A stretch of DNA of 64,000 bases, taken from the NCBI RefSeq assembly GCF_020520425.1, contig NC_079490.1:53794517-53858516 (forward strand). Direction: 5' to 3'. The DNA is from Spinacia oleracea. Its lineage: Eukaryota > Streptophyta > Magnoliopsida > Caryophyllales > Amaranthaceae. Every line of letters begins with the position of its first letter. The stretch's first letter is position 1. The translations under genes and the position numbers were made by a program. Below the pieces are notes generated by a model that was not told the origin of the DNA, searched no databases, and was given only the letters and a program-made list of their open reading frames with translations. Positions 12,129 to 23,878 of this stretch are shown here, piece after piece.

Positions 12129-14359
12129 TCACAATTTAACCAAACAAGTACCAGATATAGATAAGATTTAGGTTCAATTGATAATCAACCTCAATCTTAA
12201 AACAACGTTATTATACAATTTCAGTAAAGAGTTTGTTCTAAGGGAGTAATCACCTGTTAGTGCTAAATGTCTCCAGGTTACAACTGTTCCAACAAAACAA
12301 GAGTTGAAGCTCCAATCACCATCATAAGCTGCAGAAAAAAGCACTCAGAATCTAATCCTTCTTTCTGTTCCCTTTCCACTAAAAAGCTCATTTGGTGATG
12401 AGAATATGTAACATACCTGATTTAGCCTGATATTTGCTCGAATTCAAACTGATCCTTAATCTAGTATGGTTTCCATGCCTAAATGCATGAATACATCAAG
12501 GCAAACCAAAATTATTGACACTGCTTTCCTCTTTGTAAACTATAACAAATATTACTCCTTAAAAATTTGCACCCTCAAAGTTCTAATAAAAATCATTATT
12601 GGATGCAAGAATGTAACTAATGGATAATTTAAAGTACAACACTTACCCTGTTTTCAAGGAAAACAAGATGAGAAGGAGCCAAGTCATCAAAGCAACAGAT
12701 AAATAATCAATACCTACAATGTCAACAAGGTAATTTTCAGCAAGTATTTAAATTCCCATAAACAGTTTAACTTTCAGCAATGTTATTTTATTAGCATCTC
12801 AAATCACCAACTTTAAAATGTAGAACAACAACAATCACAATCTAATATCACGTATTTAGATAGGTAGGTTTTGTTTTTCTTTGGAGGACATGTATGGTTT
12901 TGCTTACCTAAAGCACAAGATAAGCTAAATAATTGATTAGCTCTGTCAGGTGGATGAAACATCAGTAAGAAATCTTTTATATTTCAAGTCAAAGAATTGT
13001 TCACTAAAATGAGTAGTTAATGACATCAGAAAAACAACTCATATATGAACTTTCTAGACACCATATTAACAAACAAATAAGAACCAAAGGAGATTGCATA
13101 ACCTGCTTATACGCGACAAACTTCCTAGTTCAGGTCAACCTAAATCATGATCAATCATCACAACCTAATCATATATTTCCATTTCTAGCTTCAAAAAGTT
13201 TGCACCAGAAACATTTCTAACATTAACCAATGGAGGCTTAACTATACTTCACAAAAAAGAAACCAAACACAAGAAGACTACATGAAACTCAAAAATGATT
13301 TACAAAGGAAAACTTCAATCGAATTGCTTCAAACAGAAGCATAATTGCAAAATTGGGAGTAGAGAGAGGGAAAAAATACCGAAATTGGAGGCCAAGATGC
13401 AGAGCTCATCCAATCGTCTTCAATCCTATTGCTAAAATTTGAAAATTTCGATCAAATCTCCAACCAATTTAAACTAATCGTCAATCAATACTATCAAATC
13501 TGCAATAAGAAAATTTGAACTAATCTTCAAGCAATTCGATCAAATATGCAAGCAATTCAAACAAAATTGAATTTCTAGAATAATTAACCTAAGAATACGG
13601 GCCTTACCCTTAATTTAGTTTAGACGCGGTTCGAATTTACGCTATAGGCTGTGTTAAGCATGATTCTTTGACGGAAACTCGATTTTTTTCCATGACAACA
13701 GTCGCGGAGTCGGTCAACCTGTAGGAAACTAGGAAACAAACTGTTGCTCTTCTATCTTACTGAATCACTCAACTTAGATTCCTGCATCGTTTGGCGTGTA
13801 AACAAAAGCATAGCTTTAGCGAGTCAACTCCCTTAAAACGCTTTTGGTTGAATGTTCACACTTTATGCACCGTCTGCACGTCCTACATTCACTCCCGGGA
13901 ATTGAAACGGGAAAAGAGGAATTCGAACCCCCGGTCTGCTGTAGTTTACCACAAATTGATTCATATATTTATACGTATTTCTGAATATACAAAATTAAGG
14001 CCAAATTAAGCAACAAAATGGAGACAAAATTAAGATTGGAGTAAAATGCTTGATATTTGAGCGAGAAAATCGCTAAACACAATCGATTGATAATACTTGC
14101 TTCATAATTAATTTTTAGGGCGAAAGAAAGAGATTCGTACCGCCAGAGAGGAATTTAGAATACATTGATTTCGAGTTCCGAGAAATTTACAGAGAAAAAA
14201 TGAAATCGATTGAATCTGATCGATGTTTCGTTTTTGCAATTAATCGGACCGATGTTAGTTAGAAGAAAATGTAGAACTCAAATAAATTTGGATAAAAATC
14301 AGAAGAATAAGGAGAAAATGAGAAAAAAAAACTGCTGATTTCTTTCTTATTTTCTTCTC

Positions 14360-14643
14360 TACAAATGCGACGACGAGTTAAAAGTCGCTCTCTTTGTTAT
14401 TCTCAAATAAGGCAGCTTTCTAATATCACCCTGGTTGTTATTCTTTAGTTAAAATAAGAAGGCGATTTTATTTTTTCGCCCTCGTTGTTACTGTCAAAGA
14501 AGGCGCCCTAATGTCGCCCTCGTTGTCAATACCAAGGAAGGCGGTTCATTGTTGTTGTGTTTGATCTGTTCTATTAGGGCAAATTTATTGTCGTCTTCCT
14601 TTTTTAGGAATAATCGCCCTCTTTACTTCTATTTCTTGTAGTG
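14360..14643. mobile_element. Orphan CACTA right end inside CACTA 2
   Basis: It ends TATTTCTTGTAGTG, whose reverse complement CACTACAAGAAATA is a classic CACTA terminus. It is preceded by repeated CGCCCTCGTTGTT and GAAGGCG subterminal motifs. These motifs differ from those of the enclosing element, so this is a second CACTA family. No matching left end was seen between 11440 and 14360, so it looks truncated. Confidence 0.6.
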
Positions 14644-15185
14644 TCATTACCTTCAAGGATGAAATTAATTCTAGTATAAGACTCTTGTATGATTAAGAAA
14701 GTAGCTAAATTATTTGTTCTAAGGGCTCACAACCTGGCAACCATTGCTAGGAAAGTTCCCTAGTTGTTCTTCCTCATTCGTGTTATGAAAAACAATAAAA
14801 AATAAACCTAACACAGGATAATAACTAAGTCAAAAGAATCAATCAGAAGTTGTGCGTCTCCTCACCAAAATCATCACTAAAATCATCTATTATTCCACTG
14901 ATTTAAACCCATAAACATCAACATATAAATTCATCTAATTAAGCAATTAATACCTTTCAAAAACTCAGACAACACTACCCAACCACCCATGTTTTATAGA
15001 TGCAAATCAACAGAAATAAAATTACATCACATCAATTCACATCCGTCAGATCTATTCCCAAGTTTGTTCAAATCGAAATTAGAAGGGGTTCATCATCCCT
15101 CAAATAAATCTCGTTCAATCTAAAAGCCAAATTGAAATAATAAGCAAATATGAAATTTGAAAAAGGGGAGGAGAGAAAAAAGAAC

Positions 15186-15350
15186 CTGGACGAGATAAAG
15201 GCCCCTGGTGGCGGCGGCGGCGACACCCCAACCAACGGCGGCTATAATATCGGTTGTTTGAGGTTGCGATTCATCCCTTGCTCTGTTAGCTGTTGTTTGA
15301 ACTCCACGACTTGACTCACCATACGAAACCTCCAAGGCTGATACACTTTA
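15186..15350 (-). pseudogene. Captured first-exon-like segment, family unknown
   Basis: On the minus strand the segment reads ALEVSYGESSRGVQTTANRA and continues to an alanine-rich hydrophobic part (IIAAVGWGVAAAATRGLYLV). It meets a possible splice donor CAG|GTTCTT near 15186. The alanine/glycine-rich stretch could be a membrane or transit segment. No ATG is in frame at the start; the nearest initiator-like codon is TTG. It lies inside CACTA 2 with leader-like sequence to about 15640. I do not recognise the gene. Confidence 0.4.
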
Positions 15351-15655
15351 CAATTGGAAAAATTGGAAACTATTGTATCAATTAAAGTCGGAAATTGAAA
15401 TTCAGATTTCGAAAATTAGGGTTCTTTTATTCAAATTCGATTAGCTGTAGAAATTGGTGATATGCAAGAATATAAATCGGGGGTTTTGATTGAGAATAAA
15501 GGAGTGAGAAATTTGAGATGAATGAATCGCTGCGAATTCAATTAGATCGGAAAATTGAGGGATTGGGGTTAGATTTTCGCTGTACAGGGCAGGGGAGGGA
15601 GAGAGAAGTAAGAGTTATGGTTTCTGACTTTTGGAGTATTCCATAATAATAATAA

Positions 15656-16208
15656 GGCAAATTTGTCAAAAAGGACCTTTTATAACACAAATTTTGCGAG
15701 AAAGGACCTTATATAATTTTTTTTGTGAAAACACACCTTCAAGTAATTTTTTTTGCGAGAAAGGACCTAAGGAAATTTTCCGGCATTGACTGAGCTTTCC
15801 GGCCATTGGCTTGCACGTGAGCAGCACGCGTGGCTTACGTTGGCTAAAGACATTGATTTTCCCGAGTCTTGAATTTTCAAACTTGATTTTATTTCGACTT
15901 TTTTTTCAACTTTAGGTTTTAAATCTTAGAATTTTGGAGGAAAATTGGGTGTAATTAGCAAAATAAAGCCACACGTGCTTCTCACGTGCAAGTCAATGGC
16001 CGGAAAAGCTCAGTCAATGCCGAAAATTTACTTTTGGTTGTCTTTCGCAAAAAAAAAGTACATTAAGGTGTGATTTCACCAAAAAAAATTATATAAGGTC
16101 CTTTCTCGCAAAAAAATTTACATTAAGGTGTGATTTCACAAAAAAAATTATATAAGGTCCTTTCTCGCAAAATTTGGATTATAAAAGGTCCTTTTTAACA
16201 AATTTGCC
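15656..16208. mobile_element. Mutator-type MITE, 553 bp
   Basis: Long inverted arms start GGCAAATTTGT at both ends and share the block AAAAGGACCTTTTATAA and the repeated GCGAGAAAGGACCTTATATA. The flanking 9-bp direct duplication TAATAATAA (15647-15655 and 16209-16217) is the size made by Mutator-like transposases. The interior has no coding capacity. Confidence 0.88.
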
Positions 16209-16452
16209 TAATAATAAATGCAATTGAGGAGCAGACCCGTTATAGGAGAAACGGGTCTCTTCTTTTTTACTGAGTGGACCCCACTTCTATGAGAAACCTC
16301 TCATCTATGCTAACTGGTCTCTTCTTTGGGCCCATGATAACATAAGAGACCTCTTATTTGTAATATGAGGTCTTATTAAGTAAAGAGACCCGTTAAGTAC
16401 TCTAACGGATCTGTGTTTTTAGGTCTCTTTGGACATTTTTGTAGTAGTGTTG

Positions 16453-19400
16453 GAATAATGAAGTATTGAGTTAAAGACTCGTGTATAACCAATGGTTAAC
16501 AACCAAGTTCCTTTCGACCAAGACTAAATGGATGTGGTCATTGAAATGAATAAAAGGAAGGGGACTTTGTAAACATAACAAAGTAAGAAGATCAAGCAAA
16601 GAGTAAAATCTTTTGGACTATAAGAAAAAGTACAAGGATAGGAAACGAGAATAAAAGAAATGAATTCAAGATTCAGTTTCTACCTAAAAGTTTGCGTCAA
16701 AGAGAAATGGCTTAGCAAATAAACTCCTATAGTACTGGATTACCGTTTGAGGTTCTAACTTTTGTCGAGGACTCAAATTTTGGAAGCTTAGTCTTGTTAT
16801 TGACCTATGAGTGGGAAATGAAGCAAAATTTTGCTACATTAGTTGTAGGTTCGTCTGTTTGTTTTAAAGTCCTTCAAAAGGCTGGAATTTAATGGAATTT
16901 TGTTCCATTAATCATCATATACAATTTTCTATTTGGACATAGAAAAACTCACATTCAAAGTAAACAAAAATAATCGTTGAGTGTTTATTTGAATGAAATG
17001 GTCATTTATGGGTTGATTCATATTCTTGATTAATAAACAAACAAATCTATTGACACTCAACTTAATAAGGTTCAAACCAAATATCTTGATTTGTGTTCAA
17101 CATATCATTGGTGATGTCATACGACCATACCAACAAAACAACATTCTAAGATTCCAGTGCATGGATTTTTGAAAGTTGATTAATTTAAGACGCATGGGAC
17201 TTACTTGTTGAACATGACATAGAAATGTACTATTATTAGAAGGTCCTAGACCATAGGCCAAAGATAGATTTTATGACTTACCTATTTCACAAGAACTTGA
17301 AAAAATATGGCTATATTACTCAAAGTGAAATACATGAATGATTCAACGCGATTCACAAAAGGACATAAAATCAACTTGGCATGATATTTGGATCGTCTAG
17401 ACTAGATCAAGATGATGTTTGCATGAGCCAAGAATGATAATCAGGATTGTTTATATGGCATTATTACAATCAAAGCTCCACAAGAATATGGTATGTCTAG
17501 TTGAAGAAAACGAATTTTATTCGATTAATGATAATCACGACTATTTTCCTATACGGTTTCTAAATGATACTCTCAAACAACTATCACATTAAACTACATT
17601 TGTCAAAGCTAGAGAAAAGATATCATAAGGATTGAACTCTGTTTCAATATATCTTTTCAACATATATATATTGGGTTGTCAAACCCAGTGTGAGTTGTTG
17701 TTTAAATCAAACAAACTCAAGAATAGATATATGTTTCTTTATGAGCGACTCATAGAAACAAAAGGTATTGATTCTACCACAAATCTGGGAACACGTGATT
17801 GTTGCTCTATATAGTGTCTTTTAGGAAACCACCATATTTCCAAAAAGGCAAGTGGGAGAAATATGACCTCGAAGTGAACTCAAAAGAACTTCGAGTTAAG
17901 CAACAAACAAATGTAGGATACTTAGGAGCCTTTGAAAGCGCTCCACACATAAAGTCTTTGGATAAACTTCAAGAAGAATTTGGAAGGGCTTCAAGAGAAT
18001 CCTAATACTCAAAGAACTTGATTAATGTCTTTGTAGATACTAACGTTTGACGTTCAATACCTAGGTAAATCTTAAATGGAATAGAACTCAACCAAGATAG
18101 ATACATAGATATATTGAGGAATGACACCTATGAAGACTTTGAAAGAGATTCAAGAACATACGAGTCAGGTAAGCTACGACAAAGTAAACATTCCCAAACA
18201 TGGGTTATGGTTTGAGGCCATTAAATCCTTAAATGGTATGAGGCCATTAAATCCGAAATATCTTCATCTTAAGAATCAAGTCTTTGATTTGATTGTTTTG
18301 CATAAAGGGTTCATACCCATTGGTTGCAAACATGTTTTCAAGAACATACAAATATGATATCGTATATACATACAAAAGAATTGCTATATTGGTGGTTAAA
18401 GATTACAAACAAATTCATGGTCTTAATAGTGTTGAAATCTTTTTCACCAAGTCGGAATGCTTGAACTATTTTAGATAAATCTAGCAATCATTTCATATGG
18501 AATATGGCAATTGGAAAACAAAACATCCTCCTAAATTAGACGTGTTGGAAGGAGTTGTGTACATTACACAATGAAATTTTTTTGGATGCTAGATAAAGAA
18601 GCAAGCTTAAGAAATCTATTCGTAGATTAATGCATACAGGTGGGAATTCGGACATAATTTTCAACAAAGGCTATCGAGAAATGATAGCTTTGTGAAAATA
18701 GGAATCATCTTATAAATGAGGAGTTTAGTGAGAGCTAAGTCAAATTTTTTGATTATATGAGATACATATCTCTCTATTGAAAATGACATTCAAATTCTAA
18801 ATGGTTGGATTTGAAAGTATTTGTCAATATTAAAACCATGGAGAAACTTAGATCATATTTGATCAAAGATCTATTGGATAGGATCTAAAGCATTGTTTGG
18901 ATTCTGTAAAAGTAATTACTAAATCAAACAGAAATGAGAAACTCGAAAGAGATTCTCAACCCATATGTGTAAATTTAAGTAATGAATGTTTTAACTAAGT
19001 GTAAATCTAAGTTGTTATGACTAAATTAGTTAAACATGAAGGACATTGAAGAGGAACCTTCACCTTATATCACATGGAAATGCCAAGATTTAGCAAGATT
19101 TGATATCTCGTGAAACAGAATGAGCTAAACGTTACATGGATAGATTTTAAATTGCGAACGGTTATTGGATTACAATCAATCATGTATGGTGTGATATATA
19201 GATCGCCAAGATAACTCGTGAGTGTTGGATCATGACGAGTTTATACCAATCTCTCTTGATCTAAAATCAAACTTCATCAGAATAATATCAAGAATTTCCA
19301 ATACATTTGGAAATGTAGGATGAACACTTGAGAAGATGAAATGAAGATGAACTAAAGTTTTGATGCTACATGCATTGCCTAATAAAAATTTGGATCTGGT

Positions 19401-20381
19401 TGTTAGGCAAACCAAAAACATACACGGGCAATTCAGCGTCGTGATTAAAAGGTGGTAACATAGGTTCAAAACCATATGTGACGCATGGGAAACTTAATCA
19501 ATGATTAGTTTCCAAGTTCTTAGTCGAAGGATGAATCTCCCACGTCTCTGTGAACTGGTTGGAGTATTCCAAAAGGAAAGCATCATTTGCAATTCTACGT
19601 TATTGAAATGAACCCATTATTGCCTAAGAAGCAATAAAAGGGAATTGTTTATATTGGGAGTTCTTCAATGAACTCAGGTTGATCACAAGTCTGCTATCTG
19701 GATGGTTTTCTATTTTAAATATGAGAATCATTCTAACAACAATGAAAGACTAGAATATTCTATAAACATATTCAGAGATCTTTTCATCTTACATCGAAAG
19801 GCTTTCGGTAGAAAAGATACTAAATAATAGCAAAGTATGATAGACTAAAAATTTCAAACAAATGAGATACAACACTCATATGAAGAAATGGAATCAAGTT
19901 TGAGTTCCATGAATGTTTTAAGTATTGGGTGAAAGGCCCACATCTGTAAAACATTAATTGTTTTAATTTTGGGTTAGAGGCCCATAAATTGGAAATCATT
20001 TGGTTTAAACATTTATCATTTATGAAATTATATTTCATATTTCATTTAATTATGGTTTAGTATTAAATAAAGAAGTCCAAGTGATTCAAAATCATTCAAA
20101 TGGGATATCAAGGACGGATTCCTTCATAAAGAAATTCCCATAAGTGAACTTGAAAATTGAATCACAAAAGGATCTCTAATCCAAGTCATTGAATGCTTTC
20201 CAACTAATTGAATGTTTATTCTAACCCAAGAGAGTTTGAGAACCCTAATTCTCATTATGTCTCTATTAGAGTGTTCTTCCAAAAAGTCTAAAAACCTTGA
20301 TTAAGATCTAAGCTATCAATCATCAAGGCGGATTTGCACTGTCGGTGAACCAAGTAAAGGAACTACAATTGGAGTTCTTGT
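16453..20381 (+). pseudogene. Decayed Ty1/Copia retrotransposon remains
   Basis: The stretch is riddled with stops and frameshifts but keeps recognisable reverse transcriptase pieces on the plus strand. Around 18199-18345 it reads LWFEAIKSLN ... LHKGFIPIGCKHVFK, the usual start of the Copia RT domain. After a frameshift, at about 18460-18530, it reads LAIISYGIWQLENKTS, matching the segment before the first catalytic aspartate; that aspartate appears changed to glutamate. No LTR pair could be delimited. The strip 10597-11091 may belong to the same element. Confidence 0.6.
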
Positions 20382-21246
20382 CAGGGGCGGACCTACTTGA
20401 CCCCGGAGGGGTCCAAAGGGACCCCATTAATTTTCAAAAAAAATTATTAAATTGATATTGAGGTAATTAATTGCACTTAAAATAATTAACATATACGTAA
20501 TTAACCTACAATCATGACAATGAAATATCTTCGGTTTAATGTTTGCTTGATTAAAATTCTTCCCATGCAATTAGGGTTCAAAACCTCATAGAAGGACATT
20601 AATTCCAAAAAAATTATCTTATATTTGTCATTCTTTGATCCTCTAAACTCTTCAGTTTTTGTTTTTTTCCTTTGTAAGTCGTATTTTCTTCATCACATTT
20701 TATTGTTTTTGTTCCTATAATGATTCATGATTTTGCTTTATAAAAACACAAAAAATAAATAGTACTTCTAATAATGTATTTGAAGTAGTGTTATTTTTTC
20801 TTCAAAAAGTTTTTGGAATTTTCATAAGATATACTTCTAATAATGTATGTAATACTTCACTTTACAGACTGATAGTTGCATGCTACTTTGAACTTTTTAG
20901 AGGTCTAATTAATTACTTCGTATATAGATTTATAATGCCCATAAGTGTCTTTGTGCGCTATTTGTTCAGTGACAATTATTGTAATAAAGTAAATCTCCTT
21001 CAAAGTATGAAAAACTCGTCTTTTTCATTTTAAATTGAAATCACGCCAAATTTTTGTTGTAATTTGGACTAGGTATTGAGTTTTATTGTTAAGAAAACCT
21101 AAAATTAAAGTGCTTAAATTCTCCACATACTTTGTCACGGCGTTTATAATATTTCGACTATTTACCTTTCAACTTTAACCCACTAAAAGGAAAGAAAATC
21201 ATTAATTTTTTGGACCCCCATATATGAATTCCTAGATCCGCCCTTG
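20382..21246. mobile_element. hAT-type non-autonomous element, 865 bp
   Basis: It starts CAGGGGCGGACCTA and ends TAGATCCGCCCTTG, an inverted pair typical of plant hAT MITE families. Flanks GTTCTTGT (20374-20381) and ATTCTTGT (21247-21254) match at 7 of 8 positions, as an 8-bp hAT duplication should. The interior is AT-rich and non-coding. Confidence 0.8.
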
Positions 21247-21254
21247 ATTCTTGT

Positions 21255-22440
21255 TCGTGTTCGTTGGCATAAGAGGAAAATACGCAACAAACGTATGTAT
21301 AGCTTAATTTGTACTTTATACATGCTTACTAGATTTGGGGTTATTCGCTATCATATTATGTATTTAACTGTAAACCCCTACATTATTTTCAAACGTTTAA
21401 TTTTAACATTCAAGTTACAAGAAACAACAAAAATCAAATTTAGTGTAAAACATACACAATAATTTCGATCATATGCTATACAATCAAATCATATTATTGT
21501 TGATCATATTCATTTAATTTGATAGAACACGATGTTCACTTGTGTAAAGTTGTATGTACATATTTTGAAAATGTAAAAATAATGATCATTAAATTATAAA
21601 TTGTTTCTGTTCATAACAAGAAGATATTATCTCCATAACAAAATAGCTAAGACCGTAACAACTGATTCCTAATCAAAGACGAAATACGTACGCTTTTTTT
21701 TCTTTGAACATTGAATTACTTAAATATGTATGAGTATGTATTCTATTAAATACATATGGTTATATGGGCGGTTTTTCAATGACAAAGTTACAATTGTTGT
21801 ACAATTATTACACGTATTACTCCATATATGTTTTAACTCAATATTTTTTTAATGTAAAGATATGTTCATTTTCAAATAATTAAATGTTCATAATAAAAAG
21901 AGAACATGTTATTAACTACTGGAACTAAAGATCTTATTCATTTTAACTTTTTCAAAATCAAAAGGTATGATATTCATCTCTGATTGCATAATACGTTTAT
22001 TTGTATGTAAGTTTTATATTTATCTTTAAAAGTTCATTTTCATACTATCAAGTTAGTACGTATATCATAAGTTAGTATTACGTTCATTTATAAAATAATT
22101 TCTTGTTCATGTTTATAGAGCTTGCACTGTATTATATTAGTTCAAAAGCATGTTAAAGTTCATTTTGAATATGTACATTTGTAAAAAGGTTGAATGATCA
22201 ACTCTGATACATTGCAATTTTCCTCGTATATTCAATATCATTTAAAAAATTTATTCATCATTTTCAAAACAATAAATGTTCATCAATATTACCCATATTG
22301 TATATTTACTGTTTTCAGATTACAACAATCTGGAAATTACCTTGAATGTCAAATATTATGTTTAGATCGTATTTCTCAAAAAGAATTAGAAATCCGAGAC
22401 TACATCAAGAGTAAGACTCAAGATTGAAAATATGAAACAA
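21255..22440. other. AT-rich non-coding stretch
   Basis: No gene or domain is seen. It contains scattered AATGTTCATTTT motifs like those in the foldback family at 4467-6056 and 23179-23655. It could be the left portion of that same element, split by the Helitron; this is inference. Confidence 0.4.
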
Positions 22441-23178
22441 CTAGGTTAGGTCCCGTGCAACGCACGGTTATTACTAAAATATTTTATTATCTCAATAGTA
22501 TCTAAATAAAAGACTTGTGATATTAGGAAAACGTGAAAGTAAAAAGAATATATGCAAAAGTATGAATTCATAGTGTATAAAATAAATATCCAAATAAGCT
22601 AAATATGCATATTAGTACAATACGGAGTACAAAGTTAAGGATTATATTGTTGTATACTTACCACTTATTATTATTTTAATTAACATCCGTACTCACCGTG
22701 TATTATTATTAGACTAACATTAGAAATCAATTCTTCAATATTATATAAATTAATTAAAAAATTTAAAAAATATATAAATAAAATCAAATTGTAAAGGAGA
22801 AAATAATATTGATTCATCTTTCCTCCAATAATATATCACGTACTACGTAGTTACATTTATGGTTGTGAGAAATAATTCCCCTGACTTTCATTGATTGTGT
22901 ATTGTCGGTATATATACAAACTATTTTTTGTACAATAGCGTGATATGAGGCTATTAATTAGGAATCTAATTAATACATAATATTTACAAAATAACTGCAT
23001 ATTCTATCAATGATAATTCAATTATATTTTTATTTCATTTTTTATCTTAGTTTCCTAAAATAAATGCAAAATAAAATCTTTTTAAAAAAATTAAAAAATA
23101 TATATTTTGGCGGGAAAAAATCGCACCAGGAAATGACATGTATTATTCCTGGTGTCTATTTTAGTATAAAGTAATAGA
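22441..23178 (-). mobile_element. Non-autonomous Helitron, 738 bp
   Basis: On the minus strand it begins TCTATTACTTTATACTAAA directly after an A and ends CTAG directly before a T, the A/T insertion rule of Helitrons. Ahead of the 3' end sits the hairpin CCGTGCGTTGCACGGG, then ACCTAAC and CTAG, the standard plant Helitron tail. A second inverted pair (CACCAGGAA / TTCCTGGTG) lies near the 5' end. It has no Rep/helicase frame. Confidence 0.82.
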
Positions 23179-23655
23179 TAAGGTAGATGCTAATTTCTAT
23201 CAAAATTTTGAAATTCAAGTACGGAGTATAATTTTACAAAGACAGTGTCTAACATGTTCAAATTGTTAGTAACAATCTATTTGCCTATTTTAATTGCACA
23301 ATATGTACATACATATATGCTTCGAAATACTACATATTCAAACAGTAACTATATTCAATTTCAAAATAGTAAATGTTCGTTTTTTTAAGTAGAAGATAAA
23401 TGTTCGTTTTCAAATCAATAGATAAATGTTAATATCTGAATCATTAGATAAATGTAAACATTAGAATTAGTAGACAAATGCTTATTTCCAAATCATTATA
23501 TATGTTCATTTCCAAATCAGTAAATAAATGTTCATTTTTAAATCAATAAGTAAATGTTTATTTTCAAATTTGTATATAAATGTTCATGTTGAACAATAGA
23601 AAATGACGTCCTTTTGGAAGGGGTATACCCACCAGGGTGTACCCAAAAATTTGCG
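23179..23655. mobile_element. Arm of a Mutator-like foldback element
   Basis: The right end, reverse complement CGCAAATTTTTGGGTACACC, followed inward by a ACCCCTTCCAAAAGGACG block, matches the left arm of the element at 4467. The interior again is repeated AAATGTTCATTTTCAAAT. The opposite end and the duplication were not found. It stops about 31 bp after the stop codon of the CASPL5A gene. Confidence 0.55.
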
Positions 23656-23686
23656 CGAGCGTACTACCCATGTTTTTGTCATAGAC

Positions 23687-23878
23687 TCACACAGCAGCAA
23701 ATGACCAGAAACTCAACATAAAAGAAGGTAAGTCAATACACCAAGTAACAAAAGCCATGCATGTCGAGGTTTGAAACTGAACACAGTGGTTCATGGAACA
23801 ATCCTGTTGATCAGCATTAACGAGAACAGTGATACCAGCAGATGCACAGGCTCCAGAGAACATGAGTAGAGAAGAGAT
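23687..23878 (-). CDS. CASPL5A: CASPL5A exon 3 with stop
   Basis: Acceptor GTCTTGCAG, then ISSLLMFSGACASAGITVLV, the two-cysteine extracellular loop and helix 4 (TCMAFVTWCIDLPSFMLSFW), ending FAAV and TGA. It continues exon 2 in frame. Transposon-like sequence begins about 31 bp downstream of the stop, so the 3' UTR must run into it. Confidence 0.88.
   Translation of the reverse strand: MSSLLMFSGACASAGITVLVNADQQDCSMNHCVQFQTSTCMAFVTWCIDLPSFMLSFWSFAAV

Larger units (their letters stand above)
11092..16449. mobile_element. CACTA transposon 2, non-autonomous, 5.4 kb
   Basis: The left end CACTACTACAAAAACAAGG and the right end (reverse complement CACTACTACAAAAATGTCC) are flanked by the 3-bp duplication TTG (11089-11091 and 16450-16452). 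Both subterminal regions carry many AAGAGACCC/GGGTCTCTT motifs in both orientations. No transposase frame is present. The interior carries exon-like segments of apparent gene origin on the minus strand (11888-12128, 15186-15350), a Mutator-type MITE (15656-16208) and an orphan CACTA end at 14643. Confidence 0.9.

Noticed and set aside
13900..13960. tRNA-like GGTTCGAATTCC on the minus strand
   Set aside because: Resembles the T-arm of a tRNA-Ser, but no cloverleaf, anticodon arm or acceptor stem could be built around it.
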